Under the pieces are notes generated by a model. It searched no databases and was not told where the DNA came from. It saw only the letters and a program-made list of their open reading frames with translations. A DNA stretch of 64,000 nt from Pseudoxanthomonas winnipegensis (GTDB lineage Bacteria; Pseudomonadota; Gammaproteobacteria; Xanthomonadales; Xanthomonadaceae), in NCBI RefSeq assembly GCF_004283755.1, contig NZ_SHMH01000006.1, positions 310,001-374,000 on the forward strand, in the 5' to 3' direction. Position numbers and translations under genes: made by a program. Positions 42,976 through 51,738 of the stretch are shown in pieces (the first letter of the stretch is position 1; every line of letters starts with the position of its first letter).

Positions 42976-43955
42976 GCACGGCCTGGAAGCAACGCCCCGA
43001 GGGCGGCAACCGTCTGGCCCTGCGCGTGCTGCGCGCCATCGCCTGCCACGGCGGGCGCGGCCTGGCGCGCGCACTGCTGTGGCCGATCACGCTGTACTTC
43101 ATGGCCGTGCGCGGGCCCGAGCGCCGCGCCTCGCGCGCCTACCTGGCGCGCGTGCTCCATCGCCCGGTGCGCTGGCGCGATGTCGCCCGCCACATCCATA
43201 CCTTCGCCTCGGTGATCCTGGACCGGGTGTTCCTGCTGAGCGGGCGCATGGGCGAGTTCGAGGTTGGCGTCACCGGTCTGGACCAGCTGCATGCGCAGAT
43301 GGACAAGGGTCGCGGCGTGCTGATCTTCGGCTCGCACCTGGGCAGCTTCGACGCGCTGCGCGTGCTGGCCCAGGAGCGCCCGGACGTGCAGGTCAAGGTG
43401 GTCCTGGACAAGGCCCAGGCGCCGGCGATGACCGAGATGCTGGCCGCGCTCAACCCGCGCCTGGCCGACTGCATCATCGACGCCAGCCAGGACAGCACCT
43501 CGATCGTCATGGCGATCAAGCACGCCACCGACGAAGGCCACCTGGTCGCGCTGCTGGTCGACCGCGCGCGGCCTGAGGACCCGTGCCTGCCGGCGCAGTT
43601 CCTCGGCGCGCAGGCGCAGTTCCCGACCTCGCCGTGGCTGATCGGCGCGGTGCTCAAGGTGCCGGTGGTGCTGGCCTTCGGCCTGTACCAGGGCCGCGCG
43701 CGCTACACGCTGGCGTTCGAGACCTTCAGCGAAGGCCTGGAGGTGCCGCGCCGCAACCGCGCCGCGACCCTGGGCGCACTCATCCGTGGTTATGCCGCGC
43801 GGCTGGAGCATCATGTGTGCGCCGCGCCCTACAACTGGTTCAACTTCTATGATTTCTGGAACACCAAGCCCGACCCGGATCCTGCCGCTGTGGCTCCGGG
43901 CGCTGACGCTGACGCTGCTGTGCAGCGCCGCACCTCTGTCCGCCGCGTCGCCTGA
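42972..43955 (+). CDS. LpxL/HtrB-type lipid acyltransferase (pigment cluster)
   Basis: 327 residues. The membrane-associated N-terminus (about 20-50) is followed by LIFGSHLGSFDAL, the HX4D active site (about 117-129), and DRARPEDPCLPAQFLG further on, as in lipid A late acyltransferases. No full set of lipid A genes surrounds it, so its acceptor is more likely a pigment-lipid intermediate. It is coupled by ATGA to the dehydratase upstream. Its 3' end is overlapped by the LolA-like gene. Confidence 0.85.
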   Translation: MSTAWKQRPEGGNRLALRVLRAIACHGGRGLARALLWPITLYFMAVRGPERRASRAYLARVLHRPVRWRDVARHIHTFASVILDRVFLLSGRMGEFEVGVTGLDQLHAQMDKGRGVLIFGSHLGSFDALRVLAQERPDVQVKVVLDKAQAPAMTEMLAALNPRLADCIIDASQDSTSIVMAIKHATDEGHLVALLVDRARPEDPCLPAQFLGAQAQFPTSPWLIGAVLKVPVVLAFGLYQGRARYTLAFETFSEGLEVPRRNRAATLGALIRGYAARLEHHVCAAPYNWFNFYDFWNTKPDPDPAAVAPGADADAAVQRRTSVRRVA

Positions 43956-44529
43956 CGCGGTCGATCCGGCCTGGATCCTGTCCAAGATCGCCCGCAGCGA
44001 CGATATCTCCACCCCGTTCGTCGAGCTGCGCGGCTCGGCCCTGCTCAAGGCGCCGCTGCGCGTGGAAGGCCGCTACGCGCGCCAGGCCGACACCACCCTG
44101 GTGCGCGAGGTCACCGCGCCCTACCACGAGAAGATCACGCTGAAGGGCCAGACCGCCACGCTGGAGCGCGACGGCAAGGCCACGCGCACCTTCTCGCTGG
44201 CGCGCGCGCCGGAGCTGGCCGATCTGCAAAAAGGCTTCGGCGCCCTGCTGAGCGGCGACGCCAGCCAGCTCGAGCAGCATTACGCGCTCAGCGCCACCGG
44301 CACGCGCCAGGCCTGGCAGCTGCGCCTGGACCCCAAGGACGCCACCGCGGCCAAGGTGCCGGTGCGCGGCATCCAGCTCTACGGGCAAGGCGCCGAGCTG
44401 CGCTGCATCGAGACCACCGACGCCAAGGGCCAGGCCCAGCGCACGCTGCTGGCCGGCGCGGCGCATGCGGCTCAGGGCGTGGATGACGGCGCGGCCCTGA
44501 CCGCGCTGTGCCGCGGCCACGCCGGGTGA
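43849..44529 (+). CDS. LolA-like outer-membrane carrier protein
   Basis: 226 residues. The ATG at 43849 lies inside the 3' end of the acyltransferase gene, an overlap of 107 bases, because the signal peptide (ILPLWLRALTLTLLCSAAPLSA) is encoded there. The mature part resembles LolA-related proteins of aryl-polyene clusters (STPFVELRGSALLKAPLRVE, then GFGALLSGD). It may ferry a lipidated pigment across the periplasm. It is followed by the MMPL exporter, whose GTG start overlaps its stop. Confidence 0.8.
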   Translation: MISGTPSPTRILPLWLRALTLTLLCSAAPLSAASPDAVDPAWILSKIARSDDISTPFVELRGSALLKAPLRVEGRYARQADTTLVREVTAPYHEKITLKGQTATLERDGKATRTFSLARAPELADLQKGFGALLSGDASQLEQHYALSATGTRQAWQLRLDPKDATAAKVPVRGIQLYGQGAELRCIETTDAKGQAQRTLLAGAAHAAQGVDDGAALTALCRGHAG

Positions 44530-46886
44530 GTCTGCCGCCCGTCGCGCGCACCGGCCTGGCGCTGCTCTGGCTGGCGCTCCTGCTCGCGCTCGGCGCGTGG
44601 ATCGGCAGCACGCTCAAGCTGTCCGGCGACCTGCGCAAGTTCATGCCCGAGGCGCGTACCCCCGCGCAGAAGCTGCTGCTGGACGAGCTGGGCGAAGGCC
44701 CCGGTTCGCGCCTGCTGCTGCTGGCCATGTCCGGCAGCGATCAGGCCACGCTGGCGGCGCAGTCCAAGGCGCTGCGCGCGCGCCTGGCCAGCCAGCGCGA
44801 GGCGATCTCGATGGTCGCCAACGGCGACGTGTCGCCGGGCGATGCGATCCCGGCCAAGTGGCTGCCGTACCGCTTCCTGCTGACCGACCGCTACGACGCC
44901 CATCCGCTGGACGCGGCCACGCTGCACGCCGAACTGGCCGAGCGCGTGCAGGACCTGGGCTCGCCGGCGGCCGAGATGATCGAGCCGATGCTGCCGCGCG
45001 ATCCCACGCTCGAACTGCTGTACGTGGCCCAGCGCCTGCAGCCGGCCAGCACGCCGCAGCTGATCGACGGGGTGTGGTTCGACAAGGCCGGCAAGCGCGC
45101 GCTGCTGGTGGTGGAGACGGTGGCCGGCGGCTTCGATCCCAGCGGCCAGCAGCAGGCGGTGGGCGGCATCCGCGCCGCGTTCGAGGCGGTGGCCAAGGGC
45201 AGCACCAGCCAGCTGCTGCTGACCGGGCCGGGCGCGTTCTCGGTGGAGATCAGCACGCGCACGCAGAACGAGACCCAGTGGATCGGCATGCTCGACACCG
45301 GCGGGCTGATCCTGCTGCTGCTGATCGCCTACCGCAGCTGGAAGATCCCGCTGCTGGGCGTATTGCCGCTGGCCAGCGCCGGCCTGGTGGGCATGGTCGC
45401 GGTGATGCTGTGCTTCGAGCAGGTGCACGGCATCACGCTGGCCTTCGGCTTCACCCTGATCGGCGTGGTGCAGGACTATCCGATCCATCTGTTCAGCCAT
45501 CAGCGTCCGGGGCTCTCGCCCTACGCCAACGCGCGCCATCTGTGGCCGACGCTGGCCACCGGCGTGGTGTCCACCTGCATCGCGTATGTGACCTTCTTCT
45601 TCTCCGGCGTCGAAGGCCTGCGTCAGCTGGCGGTGTTCACCATCTGCGGGCTGGGCGGCGCGGCGCTGCTGACACGCCTGCTGCTGCCGGCGCTGATCGA
45701 TCCCTCGCCGCGCGACTATGCCGACTCGCGCCTGATGGCGCGGCTGTTCGTGCTGATCGATCGCCTGCCGCGGCCGCGCTGGTCGCTGCTGGGCCTGGCC
45801 GTGGTCGCGGCGGTGGTGATCGTCGCCAGCCCGACCCCGTTCTGGCAGGACGACCTGTCCAAGCTGACCCCGGTGCCGCGCGAGTCGCTGATGCAGGACG
45901 GGGAGCTGCGCAGCGAGCTGGGCGCGCCGGACGTGATGTACGTGCTGAGCCTGCAGGCGCCCGACCGGCAGGCCGCGCTGGCCGCCTCGTCCGCCCTGCG
46001 CACGCGCCTGGACGCGCAGGTCGCCGCCGGCAACCTGGCCAGCTACGACATGGCCGCACGCTACCTGCCGACCATCGCGACCCAGCGCAAGCGCCAGGCG
46101 CAGCTGCCCGCGCCGGAAGCGGCGCGCGCGATGCTGGAACAGGCCACCGCCGGGCTGCCGTTCCGCAGCGATGTCTTCGCCCCGTTCCTGGCCGACCTGG
46201 AGCAGGCGCGCACCGCCAGGCCGCTGGACGCGCCGGACCTCGCCGACACGCCGCTGGCCACGGGCGTGCAGGGCCTGCTGCTGGAAGGCGAAGGCCACAC
46301 CACCGCCCTGGTCTCGCTCAGCGGCCTGCGCGATCCGGCCGCGCTCACCGCCGCGCTGGCCGGCACGGGCGCGCAGCTGATGGACCTGCGCGAGGCCTCG
46401 CGCACGCTGGTGCTCACCTACCACCGCGTGCTGGTGGCCATGGGCGTGGCCGCGGTGCTGCTGGCCATCGCCGTCAGCGTGTCGCTGCGCGAGCGCCGCC
46501 GCATCGTGCGCGTGCTGCTGCCGATGGGCCTGAGCGTGCTGCTGATCCTGGCGGTGCTGCGCGGCGCGGGCGTGGAGCTCAACCTGTTCCACCTGATCTC
46601 GCTGATCCTCGGCGCCGGGCTGGGCCTGGACTACGCGCTGTTCTTCGACCATGCCGGCGACGATGCGGCCGACCAGCGCCGCACCCTGCACGCGCTGATC
46701 GTGTGCAGCCTGATGACGCTGCTGGTGTTCGTGCTGCTGGGCCTGTCCAGCATCCCGGTGCTGCGGGCGATCGGTTCGACCGTGGCGATGGGCGTGGTGT
46801 TCAACTTCGTGCTGGCGCTGCTGGTCTCGCGCGAGCACGCGCGCGGCGACGATGCGCCGGGCGCGCAGGCAGCCGCGCATGGCTGA
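44526..46886 (+). CDS. MMPL/RND-family exporter (pigment cluster)
   Basis: 786 residues from a GTG at 44526 overlapping the LolA-like stop; a GTG at 44508 is in frame too. The layout is two repeats of one helix, a periplasmic domain, then a helix bundle (about 260-420 and 640-780), as in MMPL lipid exporters. Intramembrane residues include GVVQDYPIHLFSH and GAGLGLDYALFFDH. With LolA-like and acyltransferase genes it forms a set likely to flip and export the lipid-linked polyene. Confidence 0.9.
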   Translation: MSLPPVARTGLALLWLALLLALGAWIGSTLKLSGDLRKFMPEARTPAQKLLLDELGEGPGSRLLLLAMSGSDQATLAAQSKALRARLASQREAISMVANGDVSPGDAIPAKWLPYRFLLTDRYDAHPLDAATLHAELAERVQDLGSPAAEMIEPMLPRDPTLELLYVAQRLQPASTPQLIDGVWFDKAGKRALLVVETVAGGFDPSGQQQAVGGIRAAFEAVAKGSTSQLLLTGPGAFSVEISTRTQNETQWIGMLDTGGLILLLLIAYRSWKIPLLGVLPLASAGLVGMVAVMLCFEQVHGITLAFGFTLIGVVQDYPIHLFSHQRPGLSPYANARHLWPTLATGVVSTCIAYVTFFFSGVEGLRQLAVFTICGLGGAALLTRLLLPALIDPSPRDYADSRLMARLFVLIDRLPRPRWSLLGLAVVAAVVIVASPTPFWQDDLSKLTPVPRESLMQDGELRSELGAPDVMYVLSLQAPDRQAALAASSALRTRLDAQVAAGNLASYDMAARYLPTIATQRKRQAQLPAPEAARAMLEQATAGLPFRSDVFAPFLADLEQARTARPLDAPDLADTPLATGVQGLLLEGEGHTTALVSLSGLRDPAALTAALAGTGAQLMDLREASRTLVLTYHRVLVAMGVAAVLLAIAVSVSLRERRRIVRVLLPMGLSVLLILAVLRGAGVELNLFHLISLILGAGLGLDYALFFDHAGDDAADQRRTLHALIVCSLMTLLVFVLLGLSSIPVLRAIGSTVAMGVVFNFVLALLVSREHARGDDAPGAQAAAHG

Positions 46887-47322
46887 GGTTGCCCTGCCGC
46901 GCACGCGCGCGGAGATCGCACGGCTGGTGCCGCACCAGGGCCTGATGTGCCTGTGGGAGGAAGTGCTGGACTGGAGCGACACGGCACTGGTCCTGCGCAG
47001 CCACGGCCATCGCGCGCCCGACCATCCGCTGCGCCGGCATGGTCGGCTGCACGCGGTGCACCTGTGCGAATACGGCGCCCAGGCCATGGCCGTGCACGGC
47101 GGCCTGCTCGGCCAGGCCAGCGGCGCGCCGGTGCGACCGGGCATGCTGGTGGCGCTGCGCGGCGTGCAGTTGCACGTGGACACGCTCGATGGCCTCGAGC
47201 AGGCGCTGGAAGGCCATGCCGAGCTGCTGATGCACACGCCCGACAGCCAGCAGTACGGTTTCCGCATCCTGCACGCCGGCACCCTGCTGGCCGAAGGCCG
47301 CGCCTCGGTGATGCTGGGCTGA
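46879..47322 (+). CDS. Hotdog-fold dehydratase-like protein (copy 2, ApeP-like)
   Basis: 147 residues starting inside the MMPL gene end (eight-base overlap). ARLVPHQGLMCLWEEVLDW (about 13-31) is the HxGxM-like opening seen in the second dehydratase of aryl-polyene clusters (ApeP-like). LHAVHLCEYGAQAMAVHGG has the His/Glu region. It may pair with the 93-residue hotdog protein or act on different chain lengths. The next gene follows after a long palindromic repeat. Confidence 0.83.
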   Translation: MAEVALPRTRAEIARLVPHQGLMCLWEEVLDWSDTALVLRSHGHRAPDHPLRRHGRLHAVHLCEYGAQAMAVHGGLLGQASGAPVRPGMLVALRGVQLHVDTLDGLEQALEGHAELLMHTPDSQQYGFRILHAGTLLAEGRASVMLG

Positions 47323-47373
47323 CGCGAGGGGTGGGGCGGTGGCCTTGGGAGAAGCAACAGCCTCCCAAATCGC

Positions 47374-47489
47374 TGTAGAGCGGAGCTTGTGGCAATCCCC
47401 TTTTGGGGACTCCGCTGCTCTTCGTTCGTTTCGTGAGGAAGGCCCCAGCGGAGTCCCCAAAAGGGGATTGCCACAAGCTCCGCTCTACA
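47374..47489. repeat. Expanded GTAG palindrome with 44-bp perfect arms
   Basis: Left arm 47374-47417 and right arm 47446-47489 are exact reverse complements over 44 bases, with a 28-base loop. The ends and loop match the GTAG repeat at 38134, but each arm carries an extra 20-base block containing CCCCTTTTGGGG (itself palindromic). The extra blocks are mirror images of each other. It lies in the gap between the hotdog and SDR genes. Confidence 0.85.
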
Positions 47490-47563
47490 AGGAGGTCGCG
47501 ACGTGGTGTGAAGAGACAGGTACTCCCCCCAAACCGCATGCAGCGCATTGTTACCATGCGCCC

Positions 47564-48310
47564 ATGACTTCATCGACGACTTCAAAGCCGGCGCGGCGCG
47601 CGCTGGTGACCGGCGGCAGTGGCGACCTGGGCGGGGCGATCTGCACCGCGCTGGGCGCGGCAGGCTTCGAGGTGATCGTGCATGCAAACGGCAACCTGGC
47701 GCGCGCCCAGGCTGTGGCGCAACGCATCGCCGAATCCGGCGGACGCGCGCAGGTCGTGGCCTTCGACCTGGCCGACGCCGATGCCTGCGCCACGGCCATC
47801 GCCACCCTGCTGGAAGCTGGCCCGGTGCAGGTGGTGGTCAACAACGCCGGCATCCATGACGACGCGCCGATGGCCGGCATGAGCGCGCAGCAGTGGCATC
47901 GCGTCATCGATGTCTCGCTGCACGGCTTCTTCCACGTCACCCAGCCCTTGCTGCTGCCGATGGCGCGCACGCGCTGGGGCCGCGTCATCAGCGTGTCTTC
48001 GGTCGCGGCGGTGATCGGCAACCGCGGCCAGGTCAACTACGCCGCGGCCAAGTCGGCCCTGCACGGCGCCACCAAGTCGCTGGCCCGCGAGATGGCCAGC
48101 CGCGGCATCACCGCCAACGTGGTCGCGCCCGGCGTGATCGAGGGCGCGATGATCGGCGCGCAGTTCCCGCCCGAGGCGATCAAGCAACTGGTCCCCGCCG
48201 CCCGCGCCGGCAAGCCCGAGGAAGTCGCTGCGCTGGTGGCCTTTCTCTGCTCGGACGCCGCCGGCTACATCAACGGCCAGGTGATCGGCGTCAATGGCGG
48301 GATGGCATAG
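47564..48310 (+). CDS. SDR-family 3-oxoacyl-ACP reductase (FabG-like)
   Basis: 248 residues. The NADP motif is VTGGSGDLGGAI (about 15-26), then VVNNAGIHDDAP, with catalytic Ser in VISVSSVAAV (about 146), Tyr159 and Lys163 (NYAAAKSA). It would reduce the keto group in each polyene elongation cycle. It ends the plus-strand arm of the pigment cluster, separated from the dehydratase by the long palindrome. Confidence 0.92.
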   Translation: MTSSTTSKPARRALVTGGSGDLGGAICTALGAAGFEVIVHANGNLARAQAVAQRIAESGGRAQVVAFDLADADACATAIATLLEAGPVQVVVNNAGIHDDAPMAGMSAQQWHRVIDVSLHGFFHVTQPLLLPMARTRWGRVISVSSVAAVIGNRGQVNYAAAKSALHGATKSLAREMASRGITANVVAPGVIEGAMIGAQFPPEAIKQLVPAARAGKPEEVAALVAFLCSDAAGYINGQVIGVNGGMA

Positions 48311-48413
48311 GAAAGGCCGCCGATGGGCTCTCGGCCTCAAGCAGGGCAAACAGGAGGGCGAAGCGCTCTGCTTTTGTGGGAGCAACTGTCTCTCAGGTCA
48401 CGCCGCGGCCCCT

Positions 48414-48488
48414 TGTAGAGCGGAGCTTGCTCCGCTGCGTTCCGACCGGATCGTCGGCAAGGCCTAGCGGAGCAAGTTCCGCTCTTCC
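48414..48488. repeat. GTAG-type palindromic repeat, partly decayed
   Basis: Left arm TGTAGAGCGGAGCTTGCTCC is intact; the right arm reads GGAGCAAGTTCCGCTCTTCC with substitutions and has lost the terminal CTAC. It lies between convergent SDR and flavoprotein genes. Confidence 0.75.
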
Positions 48489-48518
48489 ACCCAGCACACC
48501 CACAACCCACAGCGGGGG

Positions 48519-50141
48519 TTATGCCGCCTCTGCGTACCAGGCGGGCTCCAGCGACGCGATGGGCGGCGCGGTGCCGGCCAGCAAGGCCGCCAGGCCATGG
48601 TTGTCGAGGTCCACATGCGCCGCATTGGCGCGGGCCAGGATCTCGCCGGCCAGCCATTCCATGCGCGCGACGTTGGATGCCAGGCGTGCGGTGAGGGCGT
48701 CGGGGTCGAGCGTGTCGTTCAAGGCGCGATTGAGTTCGAAGAACCAGTCGATCGCGTACTGGTCCAGCAGGCGACCGTCGGTCAGCGGAGCCGGGTGGGG
48801 CGCGTTGCGCCGGCCCCATTCGGCCAGCAAGGCCTGCACGGCCAGATTGAGCGCGCGCCCGCGCTGGAACAGCGGCCGCAGCCGCCCCAGCAGCGGCACA
48901 TCGGTCAGGCGTCCGGCGAAGTACAGCGGCGCCAGCAGCGACCAATAGTAGGTGTAGTCCCAGATCACCTTGACCGGCATCACCTGCGCATCGCCGAACA
49001 GCGGGTACTGGCCCTGGTAGAGGGTCAGGGTGTTCTCGTAGAAGCCGCTGTAGAGCTGGTTGTAGATGCCCGCGTACGGTGCGATCCCTTCCCCGGCGCG
49101 ATCGCGCGCGACCAGGTCGGTGATGTAGCCGTTGGCGATGGCGATGAAGTCGCTGCCCGGCGAATAGAACGGGTCCAGGAACACGCCGGCCTCGCCGGTC
49201 AGCGCCCAGCGGTCGCCGGAGAACACCTGCTTGCAGCCGTAGGAGAAGTCGCGCAGGAACATGAAGTCCATCAGCGCATGCTCGGGTTGCTCCAGCGCGG
49301 CGGCCACGCGCGGCTGGTGCGTGCGCAGCCAGTCCATCGCCTTGGCGTGGGTGTTCATCGTCTCCAGCGGATGCGCGTCGGCATCGCAGACGATGCCCAG
49401 CGAATGCGCGCCGCAGGACAGCGGGATCAGCCAGAACCAATAGCCCGGTCCGCACATGTGGTTGGTCGAGCGCCAGCGGTCCGGCGGCGTGCAGCGCGCC
49501 AGCCAGGCCGGATCGTCGGACCAGTCGTTGGGATCGATGAAGCCTTCCACGCGCCACCACACCGCATTGGCATAGTGCGCATTGGGCTGGGCCAGGCCGA
49601 GCTTGCGCTTGAGCAGGCCGGCGCGGCCGCTGGCATCGACCACCCAGCGCGCGTCCAGCGTGGCCGCCGCGCCGTCGCGTTCGAAGCGCACGCCGTGATC
49701 GGCCTCACCGGAGGCCAGGTCCACGCCGCGCACGCTCGCGCCATCGATAAAGTTCACGCCCAGCGCACGCGCGCGCTCGCCGAGGAAGTTCTCGAAGCGG
49801 CCGCGGTCGATCTGCCAGGACGGGGTGGGCAGCAGCTGGCTCACGCCCAGTTCGGTGCACTGGTCGATCCGCCACTGGCCCTCGGAGAAGAAGAAGCGGA
49901 AACCGAACTTGCGCAGATGCTCGGCATCCAGATGCGCGCGCAGGCCGAGCACGTCGCTGAAATAGTGCGCGCCGATCTCCACGGTCGACTCGCCCACCTT
50001 GAACGCGCCTTCGCGCACCGGATGGGCGCGGCGCTCGATCACGCTGATCGCCAGGGCCGGATCGCGCGCCTTGAGCTGCAGGGCCAGGGTCAGTCCGGCC
50101 AGGCCGCCGCCGAGGATGGCCACATCGGTCCGCGCATTCAT
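48519..50141 (-). CDS. FAD-dependent halogenase-like oxidoreductase, second type
   Basis: 540 residues. The FAD motif is VAILGGGLAGLTLALQL, followed by VREGAFKVGESTVEIGAHYF, the halogenase-like GES segment. GYWFWLIPLSCGAHSLG contains WxWxIP (about 230-246), and FLDPFYSPGSDFIAIANGY the second flavin loop. It is clearly a different subfamily from the flavoprotein at 39268. It could halogenate, hydroxylate or desaturate the aryl head or chain. It is the last gene of the minus-strand arm, two bases after the glycosyltransferase stop. Confidence 0.83.
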   Translation of the reverse strand: MNARTDVAILGGGLAGLTLALQLKARDPALAISVIERRAHPVREGAFKVGESTVEIGAHYFSDVLGLRAHLDAEHLRKFGFRFFFSEGQWRIDQCTELGVSQLLPTPSWQIDRGRFENFLGERARALGVNFIDGASVRGVDLASGEADHGVRFERDGAAATLDARWVVDASGRAGLLKRKLGLAQPNAHYANAVWWRVEGFIDPNDWSDDPAWLARCTPPDRWRSTNHMCGPGYWFWLIPLSCGAHSLGIVCDADAHPLETMNTHAKAMDWLRTHQPRVAAALEQPEHALMDFMFLRDFSYGCKQVFSGDRWALTGEAGVFLDPFYSPGSDFIAIANGYITDLVARDRAGEGIAPYAGIYNQLYSGFYENTLTLYQGQYPLFGDAQVMPVKVIWDYTYYWSLLAPLYFAGRLTDVPLLGRLRPLFQRGRALNLAVQALLAEWGRRNAPHPAPLTDGRLLDQYAIDWFFELNRALNDTLDPDALTARLASNVARMEWLAGEILARANAAHVDLDNHGLAALLAGTAPPIASLEPAWYAEAA

Positions 50142-50143
50142 CT

Positions 50144-50956
50144 TCAGGCGTCCGCCGCCGGGGAGGGAGCCGGCACCCTAGCAAACTCGCCGTGTGGGTC
50201 GTGGATGACCGGGCGGGTGGCGCGGATGCCGCGATAGACCGACAGCAGCCGGCCATGGCGCAGCACCTGGCCGACCACGTGCGTGGTGATCCTGCACAGG
50301 TCGCGCACCAGGCGGAAATGGCTCTTGCGGAAGGTGCCCGGCTCGGTGCCGGCGTAGCGCGTCTCGATCGGCACCGACACCACGCGCGCACCGGCACGGC
50401 GCGCGGCACTGATCAGCATCTGCGCCTCGAACACGAAGCCTTCGCCTTCCACCCCGTCCAGCGTGAACACGCTGCGCGGATAGAAGCGCTGGCCGCTCTG
50501 CGTGTCGACCAGGCGGAAGCCGCAGCCCCAGGCGATGCCCCAGTCGCCGAAGTCGTTGCCGATGCGGCGGATGATCGGCTGGCTGGCGCGCTTGCGCAGG
50601 CGTGCGCCGTTGACCACCCAGCCGGGGTAGGCGTTGGCCGCCTCGAGCATGCGCGGGAAGTCGCTGGCCCGGTGCTGGCCGTCGCCGTCCATGGTCAGCA
50701 CGCCCTGCGCGCCCTGGCGCGCGGCTTCGGCGAAGCCGCTGCGCAGCGCCGCGCCCTTGCCCAGGCGCCGCGGATGGCGGATCAGCGTCACCGGCAGGCC
50801 GTCCAGGCAGTCGCTGGTGCCATCGTCGGAGCCGTCGTCGACCACGATCACCCGCGGGCACACCGCCAGCGCGTCCTCGACCACTTCGCGGATGCGCAGC
50901 CGCTCGTTGAGCGCGGGGATCACCACCGCCACATCGTCCATGGTCAGCGCGCTCAT
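50144..50956 (-). CDS. Family-2 glycosyltransferase (pigment cluster)
   Basis: 270 residues. GT-A fold marks are VVIPALNERLRIREVVEDAL (about 10-29), VIVVDDGSDDGTSD (about 36-49) and VLTMDGDGQHRASDF (DxD-like, about 87-101). It resembles the DPM1-like glycosyltransferases found in aryl-polyene clusters, which are thought to glycosylate the lipid-linked pigment or its carrier. Its start overlaps the stop of the ketosynthase-like gene (ATGA). Confidence 0.85.
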   Translation of the reverse strand: MSALTMDDVAVVIPALNERLRIREVVEDALAVCPRVIVVDDGSDDGTSDCLDGLPVTLIRHPRRLGKGAALRSGFAEAARQGAQGVLTMDGDGQHRASDFPRMLEAANAYPGWVVNGARLRKRASQPIIRRIGNDFGDWGIAWGCGFRLVDTQSGQRFYPRSVFTLDGVEGEGFVFEAQMLISAARRAGARVVSVPIETRYAGTEPGTFRKSHFRLVRDLCRITTHVVGQVLRHGRLLSVYRGIRATRPVIHDPHGEFARVPAPSPAADA

Positions 50957-51738
50957 CGGGCGATCTCCACCTGCAGCACCGCGCCGTGGCCGGCGTCGAG
51001 GTGGCAGTGCGCGGCGCCCTGCGCCAGGGCGTCGAACAGCGGCAGCATCGGCGCCATCGCGTTGCCGGCGGCGAGGGTTTCCAGCGGGCCGGCCGGCGCG
51101 CGGTCGGCGCCGCCGGTGCCCAGCGCGGCGCGCAGGGCGAGGCCTTCGCCCTGCGCACTGAGCACCAATGCGGCGCCCAGCAGCCCCTGGCTGTGCGAGA
51201 TGCGCCCCAGCGGCCCCACCGACTGGCTGTCGTAGCCCACCAGCAGCACCTCCGGCGTGCCGGTGGCCAGCTGGGTCAGCGCTTCGAGCAGGCCCTGGGC
51301 GAAGCTGCCGTGGAAGGCGCTGATCGCGGTGGCCGGTGCATGCGTGCCGGCGCCGATGGTCCAGTAGCCGGCCGCGGCGTTGTGCACCGAGTTGTGGAAG
51401 CGGATCGGCGAGATGCCGGTCGGGTCGCTGGCAAGCTGGCGGCACATGTAGTCGGTGATCGCCAGATCGCCGTGGGTCGAGGTGAACACCGAGGGCAGGG
51501 CGGACGGGTCGCGGCCGGCGGCCTGGCACGCGGCCAGCGCCACTTCCAGGGCCACGGCCACCGTCTCCGGGGCGCGGCGGCGTTCGTTGGGCGCGAGCAG
51601 CTGCGGGGCCGGCTTGGCCGGCGCGTCGGGCGGCAGCGCGCCGCCGCGGGCATAGGCCTGGGCGGCGTCCCAGGACGCCAGGCCGCGGCACCAGAAGCCG
51701 ATGCCGGCCACGCGGGCATTCAGGACCGGGGCGCTCAT
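50953..51738 (-). CDS. Ketosynthase-like chain-length factor
   Basis: 261 residues of the beta-ketoacyl synthase-like family (PF13723 type). It contains VFTSTHGDLAITDYMCRQLA and RFHNSVHNAAAGYWTIGAGT (about 85-125), but not the Cys-His-His active site of full ketosynthases. Aryl-polyene clusters pair such a protein with a true ketosynthase as a heterodimer partner or chain-length factor. It is coupled by overlaps to the ketosynthase upstream and the glycosyltransferase downstream. Confidence 0.84.
   Translation of the reverse strand: MSAPVLNARVAGIGFWCRGLASWDAAQAYARGGALPPDAPAKPAPQLLAPNERRRAPETVAVALEVALAACQAAGRDPSALPSVFTSTHGDLAITDYMCRQLASDPTGISPIRFHNSVHNAAAGYWTIGAGTHAPATAISAFHGSFAQGLLEALTQLATGTPEVLLVGYDSQSVGPLGRISHSQGLLGAALVLSAQGEGLALRAALGTGGADRAPAGPLETLAAGNAMAPMLPLFDALAQGAAHCHLDAGHGAVLQVEIAR

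Noticed and set aside
42972-43955. LpxL-type gene as a lipid A acyltransferase
   Set aside because: It is embedded in and coupled to aryl-polyene genes, as in other such clusters, so a lipid A role is less likely than a pigment-lipid role.
44472-47687. A 1071-residue minus-strand open frame opposite the MMPL gene
   Set aside because: Antisense shadow; His/Gln/Arg-rich with no recognisable domain.
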